Made by a program: the position numbers and the translations under genes
DNA from: Tetrahymena elliotti 4EA
Lineage: Eukaryota > Ciliophora > Oligohymenophorea > Hymenostomatida > Tetrahymenidae
Direction of reading: 5' to 3'
Assembly: GCA_000231825.2 (NCBI GenBank)
Contig: JH720298.1
Coordinates: 1,704,736-1,768,735 of the forward strand
DNA length: 64,000 nucleotides
The notes under the pieces: model-generated
Database searches by the model: none
Seen by the model: the letters and a program-made list of their open reading frames with translations, nothing else
What the model was told of the DNA's origin: nothing
In this document: piece after piece, positions 58,940 through 64,000 of the stretch
Position numbering within the stretch: the stretch's first letter is position 1
Layout of the letters: every line of letters starts with the position of its first letter

Positions 58940-60454
58940 ATGTTGGCCAACACTCTTAAGAACTTCTTCTCTTCTACTCCTAGAAAGACCACCCAATTGA
59001 AGAACTTGATCCAATCCAAGGACTTGTCTTTCATCATGGAAGCTCACAACGGTTTATCCGCTGCTATCGTTGAAGAAACTGGCTTCAAGGGTATCTGGGG
59101 TTCCGGTTTATCTATCTCTGCTGCTATGGGTGTCAGAGATTCCAATGAAGCTTCTTACACTTAAGTAAATTTCCTAAAACCTCATTCAATATAGAAACTA
59201 CACAGTCTTTTCTATTTGTTTTTCATTGGTTTTATTGAAACTCTCAATAAATGAGCTCCTAAAAGCCATTTTTGGTTTCAACTTACTCTGTTTCAAACAG
59301 AGTTTTGAATCTAAACTCCCAAAGAATTTCAAAGAATGAAAATGACAATTTTATTTTCTCAGAAATTTGTATTAAAAATTGAACTTATGATTTATTAAAA
59401 TAAAGGTTTTGGAAGTTTTGGAATTCATGAGTGACAGAACCAAGATTCCCATTCTTTTGGACGGTGATACCGGTTATGGTAACTACAACAACGCCAGAAG
59501 ATTAGTTAAGAAATTAGAACAAAGAAACATTGCTGGTGTCTGCTTAGAAGATAAGATTTTCCCCAAGAGAAACTCTCTTTTGGACGGAGGAAGATAAGAA
59601 TTAGCCCCCATCTAAGAATTCTGCAGCAAGATCAAGGCTTGCAAGGACACCCAATAAGACGCTGACTTCTAGGTATTCAAATTGCTATAATTTTATCTCC
59701 TTTTTATGCTTCTTAAAGCTTCTATTTTTAATAATCTTTCTTTTTCTATCAATATTCAAGGTTGTTGCTAGAGTTGAAGCCTTCATTGCTGGTTGGGGTT
59801 TGGAAGAAGCCCTTAAGAGAGCTGAAGCTTACAGATTAGCTGGTGCTGATGCCATCCTCATGCACTCCAAGCTTAAAGAACCCTCTGAAATCGAAGCTTT
59901 CATGAAGGTAAATAAACTTTTCTAATAATATCCAAATTTAATAAAAAAACAACAAACGAACTAAAAAATTAGATAATTATCTTACAATTAAACAAAAAGT
60001 TAAATAACCAGCTAATTTATTAGTATAAAAGCCAAATAAACAAAACAAAATAAAACAAAAGCAAATTCATTATAAAAAATAAAACAATCTGATGAATAAT
60101 AAAATCAGATATTTATTTAGTAGAAATATCAAATTAAATTTATAAATTTGATTTCATTTAATTAATTCTATATTTATCAATTATCAGGAATGGAAGAACA
60201 GAGCTCCCGTTATTATCGTCCCTACTAACTACTACACCGTCCCTACTGATACCTTCAGAAAGTGGGGTGTCAATATGGTCATCTGGGCTAACCACAACAT
60301 GAGAGCTTGCGTCTAAGCCATGCAAGATACCTCCAGAAGAATCTACGAAGACGAATCCCTCGTTAACGTTGAACCCAAGGTTGCCAAGGTTAAGGAAGTT
60401 TTCAGACTCCAAGGAGAAGATGAACTTAAGTAAGCTGATAAGAAGTATCTCTGA
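58940..60454 (+). CDS. pepM: phosphoenolpyruvate phosphomutase, 301 aa
   Basis: Catalyses rearrangement of phosphoenolpyruvate to phosphonopyruvate, the C-P bond-forming first step of phosphonate biosynthesis. Four exons: 58940-59164, 59406-59672, 59761-59907 and 60188-60454, each a whole number of codons (906 bases, 302 codons). The isocitrate lyase/PEP mutase barrel is complete: [20 protein letters not shown] at about residue 54, metal-binding DGDTGYGN at about 94, the diagnostic mutase loop [14 protein letters not shown] at about 129 (Asn where isocitrate lyases have KKCGH), then [16 protein letters not shown] and [10 protein letters not shown]. Length matches animal and bacterial PEP mutases. 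The first 20 residues ([19 protein letters not shown]) are basic and hydroxylated and could be a mitochondrial presequence. Exons are richer in GC and C-ending codons than other genes here, with only seven TAA/TAG Gln codons, as in highly expressed ciliate genes. Confidence 0.97.
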
Positions 60455-61669
60455 GAATCTAATTTTTCCCACAAAAAACAAACAACAATAAATAACTTTT
60501 TTAATTGACAATATGAGCGAGTGAATTACTATTTCTAAAGAAAGTTAAGAATATCTAAAGAAACAAATGATACGCAACGCTAAATAATAAAAGTTAATAG
60601 TTCTATCTAATATATTTCCAAAAGCAGCTAGCCTAATCATAAATTGATTAATTTCAATAATAATTTATTTAATACTCAATCAATCTGATGCAGCATGGAA
60701 ATACCTTAATAAAACTAAACAACTAAATAAATAGTTAGCTAAATTAATTTGACTAATTAAAATATAATTATATTATGCTTATTATCTATTCATTTATCAA
60801 CCCATGTTCTTCTACTTTTCTTTTGAAATCAATTCCCTACAGTCAATCAATCATTTCATTCTATTTGAAAAAATAAATATAATAAATAATTTTTCTTTCA
60901 ATAAATTCAAACTTCTATTTAATAATCCAAATGTTTCACTACTTTAATACTTAAAGAAAGAACTAGCCACTAAAATTTTCTTTTGACATTCATTTTTAAA
61001 CTTAAATTGATTGATTAATAAATACTATTAAAAATAATTAAATCCTTTTTTATTTCTATCTTATTTAATTTGAAATAAAATAAACATTCAGTTTTGCTAT
61101 TGCTAAGTATATTTACATGAGGTTCAATCAGTATATTTGATTTTTCTGACTTTATTTAGGTAGGATAAGTATTCATATACAAAATAGAAAATCAACAATA
61201 AAATAATAGATTCTTCATAATCAGGTATAAAAGTAAATTAATTTTTAGATATTATGATTATGAGTAAGGTGTTTATGCCTTATTAATACAAAACATCTCC
61301 TAATTAATCTAGAATGAAAATTGATTTTCAAATAATTTTCAGGATTAAAAAATTTCCTCAAATCCATAACTAATATTTAATATGAAGATAAATTAGAACT
61401 TTTAAGTTAACAAACATTTAAAAAATTTTTGTTTTGAGAGTAAAATAATTTCTATCTTTTTTTAGTCTTTAAAAAGATTTTTAATTGTAAAATAGGAGCT
61501 TAAATTTTCCATTCTTGTATTATTTATTAAAAGAGGGAAGAGTGGCAAATAATTTGTTTTCAGTTTTACTTTTGAGTGAGTGCATATTATATATTTGTTA
61601 TAAAATAAAACTGATTATCACAAAAGAATTATAATGTAAATCTAATTAAAAAATTTTCTTTTACAAAGA
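60455..61669. other. intergenic, AT-rich, no supported gene
   Basis: Between the 3' end of PEP mutase and the start of the leucine-rich gene, same strand. No gene, repeat or structured element recognised. Confidence 0.55.
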
Positions 61670-64000
61670 ATGAAGGTTTATGATTTGATAGTTAATGATG
61701 ATTTCTAAAATGAAATCATCCAAAAACATGCTTAGAAATTGAGGGAACAAAATTTTGTTTCGATATTATTTTAGTATCCATCAAAACAGTTAAGTCAAGC
61801 TGCTTAAGAATTTTCAGTTTTGATTACTGATTTTTTATTAGCGGAAGAGATTTATTTGGAAGTAAATCCATGTTGCTTGATTGAATAGAGAGCCTATGAA
61901 AATATCTTTAACTAAATTTCTTAGTCTATCAAAAAGTTAAAGAAAATTTAATTAAGCTTTGGAGACAATTGCAAATTAGGAAATTTGAGTTTCTTTTTAA
62001 ATCTAAGAATTAGTTTATAGGAATTTACATTAAATATTGGTAAATTAAATGAATTAAATGATAAAAGCTATCAAAATCTTTAAGATTTTTTAAGTGATTA
62101 AAAAGATCTTTAAAAATTATCAATAAAAATTGGATAGGAAAATTGCTTTGGGAATGAAAATTTAGAAAAAATTAGCTTAGCTTTGAAAAATATGACAAAT
62201 TTAATTGAATTCAGCTTTGACTTTGACTTATCTAGAATTAATCAAAATGGCCTTAAGGTTTTTAGTGAATCTCTTTGCTGCTTAAGTTAATTAGAAAAGC
62301 TATACTTTAACAATTCAAATAAACACTCTATTATGGAAGGATTATCTTTAGTTTTTGATTCATTCGGTTACATGAAATAGCTTACAGATTTACGAATAGT
62401 TTTTGAATATGAAAAAGTAATCTATACTGAAGATTCTTAAATTTTAGCGAAAAGTTTCAAAAATTTAAATAAATTAAAACATTTAGAATTGAAAGGTTTT
62501 AATCTATTCTAATTAATATTAGATGATGAGTTGGCTGATATTCTCTCAAGTAAAATAAACTTAGAAACTCTTATTCTATTCTTTAATAAAATTCCTTAAA
62601 AAAATCAATTCTTTTCAGTGCTGTCTACAAATTTAGAAAAATTGTTAAATTTAAAAGAATTTTAATTTTAAATTTCTGAAATCAATAAAACTCAACAAGA
62701 TTCATCAGAACAATTCGATTTCTTTTCAAGAGCTTTGATGAAGTTAAAAAATTTAGAGATCTTAAACTTTTAAATTAAATTTGGAAATGAATTTGAAATA
62801 TGGCAATACATTGATTTCGGAGATGCAATTAAATCTTTAGTTAATTTGAAGTAATTAGAATTATTGATTGAAGATAACAATGGATTGGATAGAAAGTCTT
62901 TAACTAGTTTATTTGAAGGAGTACAATAAGCGACAGGTCTAGAAAATTTAAAAATAAAAATCAACACTTTAAAATCAAAGCCAATTTTTAGCTAATTTTA
63001 AATAATAGGAAATGCTTTGAAAAATCTAATAAATTTGAAAAATTTAGACATAGAAATATTAACAGATTCTATTGTGTATATATAGGTAAAACATCTAGCT
63101 ATTGGATTACAATTATTAACAGAATTAGTGTAACTCAGAATAAATCTAAAATCTCAGTCAAATTTATCTATGTAAGAGGTCATTTTCAATTAAATATAAG
63201 GTCATACTAAAATAGAGAAATTAGAACTTCTTCATGAATGCTTAAGCAATGATATTAAATACTATGCAATTTAAGAAAATCTAAAGATGTGTACAGCTAA
63301 TAATTTAAAAGAGTTGCATATTTAATTAGATGCTAATTATTTCTATGAGTTATCTGATTCATTCTAGTAGTTTTTTGATACAGCTTAAAATTTAGAAATT
63401 GCAGATATTGAAATTGTTTACAATATGATCAACAGATATGGCAAAGATTTCTTGATTTTTGTATACTTTTTGAAATTACCTAGCTCACTTTTAGACTTGA
63501 ATTTAAAATTCAAAATAAATAAATAAATTTTGAGTGATGAGTTGATGGTCTGTGAAATGTTCTAAAACCTCAAAAATTTAAAATCATTAAAAATTGAATT
63601 TAATAATAAAATAACAAAAAGCATCATTTTCGATTTACAGAAATGTCTTTCTTATTGTCCTAAATTAGTCGCTTTCAATTTAAAACTTGGATTTTCTCTT
63701 TACTAAAAGGAAGGATAAAGTTTGATATCAATGATAAAGCAGTTGCCTCATTTAAGAGAATTAGAGTTAATTATTCCCTATTTTACAGGTTTTCAAAAAG
63801 ATTTCATTTAAAAATTCAAGCAAACTTTATCATCTCTAAATAAATTATATTATTTGAATTAAAGCATAAAATTTCTTGAAAGAACAAATACTGATTAATA
63901 TGATCATATTAATAATCTGTAAAATTTAGTTGAATGCCAAATATCCTCAAAATAACTTTCAATAGATAAAAAAATATAAATAAACCATAGAGTTTCTTAA
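61670..64000 (+). CDS. leucine-rich repeat-like protein, 5' part (777 codons to the window edge)
   Basis: ATG 61670 opens a ciliate-code frame that stays free of TGA to the last base of the window, so the 3' end is missing. The protein is built of irregular leucine-rich units of about 25-40 residues, for example LRISLQEFTLNIGKLNELND, LKNLINLKNLDIEILTDSIV and LNKLKHLELKGFN, with the L-x2-L-x-L core of LRR folds but a high content of Lys, Asn and Gln. This is the form of large ciliate LRR families related to ribonuclease-inhibitor-type repeats. There is no signal peptide, kinase or other domain in the visible part. The function cannot be inferred beyond protein binding. Confidence 0.78.

Noticed and set aside
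1..64000. tRNA, rRNA, CRISPR arrays, insertion sequences, transposase genes
   Set aside because: No T-arm-like words with a matching acceptor stem, no regular spacer repeats and no transposase motifs were seen on either strand.

Overview
ORGANISM. The window is macronuclear-type ciliate DNA, most likely Tetrahymena or a close relative. It is extremely AT-rich. Every long gene reads through only if TAA and TAG encode glutamine and TGA is the sole stop, and every complete gene model here ends in TGA. Introns are short, AT-rich and GT..AG. A standard-code reading breaks nearly every gene into fragments, so all models below were rebuilt by hand with the ciliate code. Most exon joins were confirmed by checking that the phases add up to a whole number of codons.

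LAYOUT. (1) 1-11629, plus strand: three tandem intronless paralogues for cysteine-rich, secreted, probably GPI-anchored surface proteins (the first is only a 3' end). (2) 12272-15867, minus: a four-exon gene with two cyclic-nucleotide-binding domains. 16619-17443, plus: a METTL18/HPM1-type histidine methyltransferase. (3) 18851-36956, minus: three consecutive large genes, each encoding an N-terminal FYVE-like zinc finger, a helical domain resembling a degenerate TBC (Rab-GAP) fold, and a long coiled coil. A fourth, short member without the coiled coil lies at 49492-51440. (4) Between them, all minus: a Ser/Thr kinase with a repeat-containing coiled-coil tail, a stand-alone F5/8C (BTBD9-like) domain protein, a TPR protein, and a Gln-rich coiled-coil protein. 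(5) 52379-53508, plus: two tandem tiny membrane proteins. (6) 54006-56645, minus: a large low-complexity protein of unknown function. (7) 58940-60454, plus: phosphoenolpyruvate mutase, the entry enzyme of phosphonate (C-P bond) biosynthesis. (8) 61670 to the edge, plus: a leucine-rich protein, truncated by the window.

HOW THE GENES RELATE. The clearest candidate for an undescribed system is the FYVE-like/TBC-like/coiled-coil family. Four linked paralogues share intron positions and phases, the TBC-like part lacks recognisable catalytic fingers, and one member ends in a CaaX box. This suggests membrane-tethering or scaffold proteins (inference), not active Rab-GAPs. The surface-protein cluster is a recently expanded array. 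PEP mutase stands out by codon use, with few TAA/TAG Gln codons and many C-ending codons, which suggests high expression and fits the phosphonolipid-rich membranes known for Tetrahymena.

LIMITS. No searches were run; family calls rest on motifs read by eye. Intergenic DNA is so AT-rich that chance open frames are common. I found no recognisable tRNA, rRNA, CRISPR array or mobile element.
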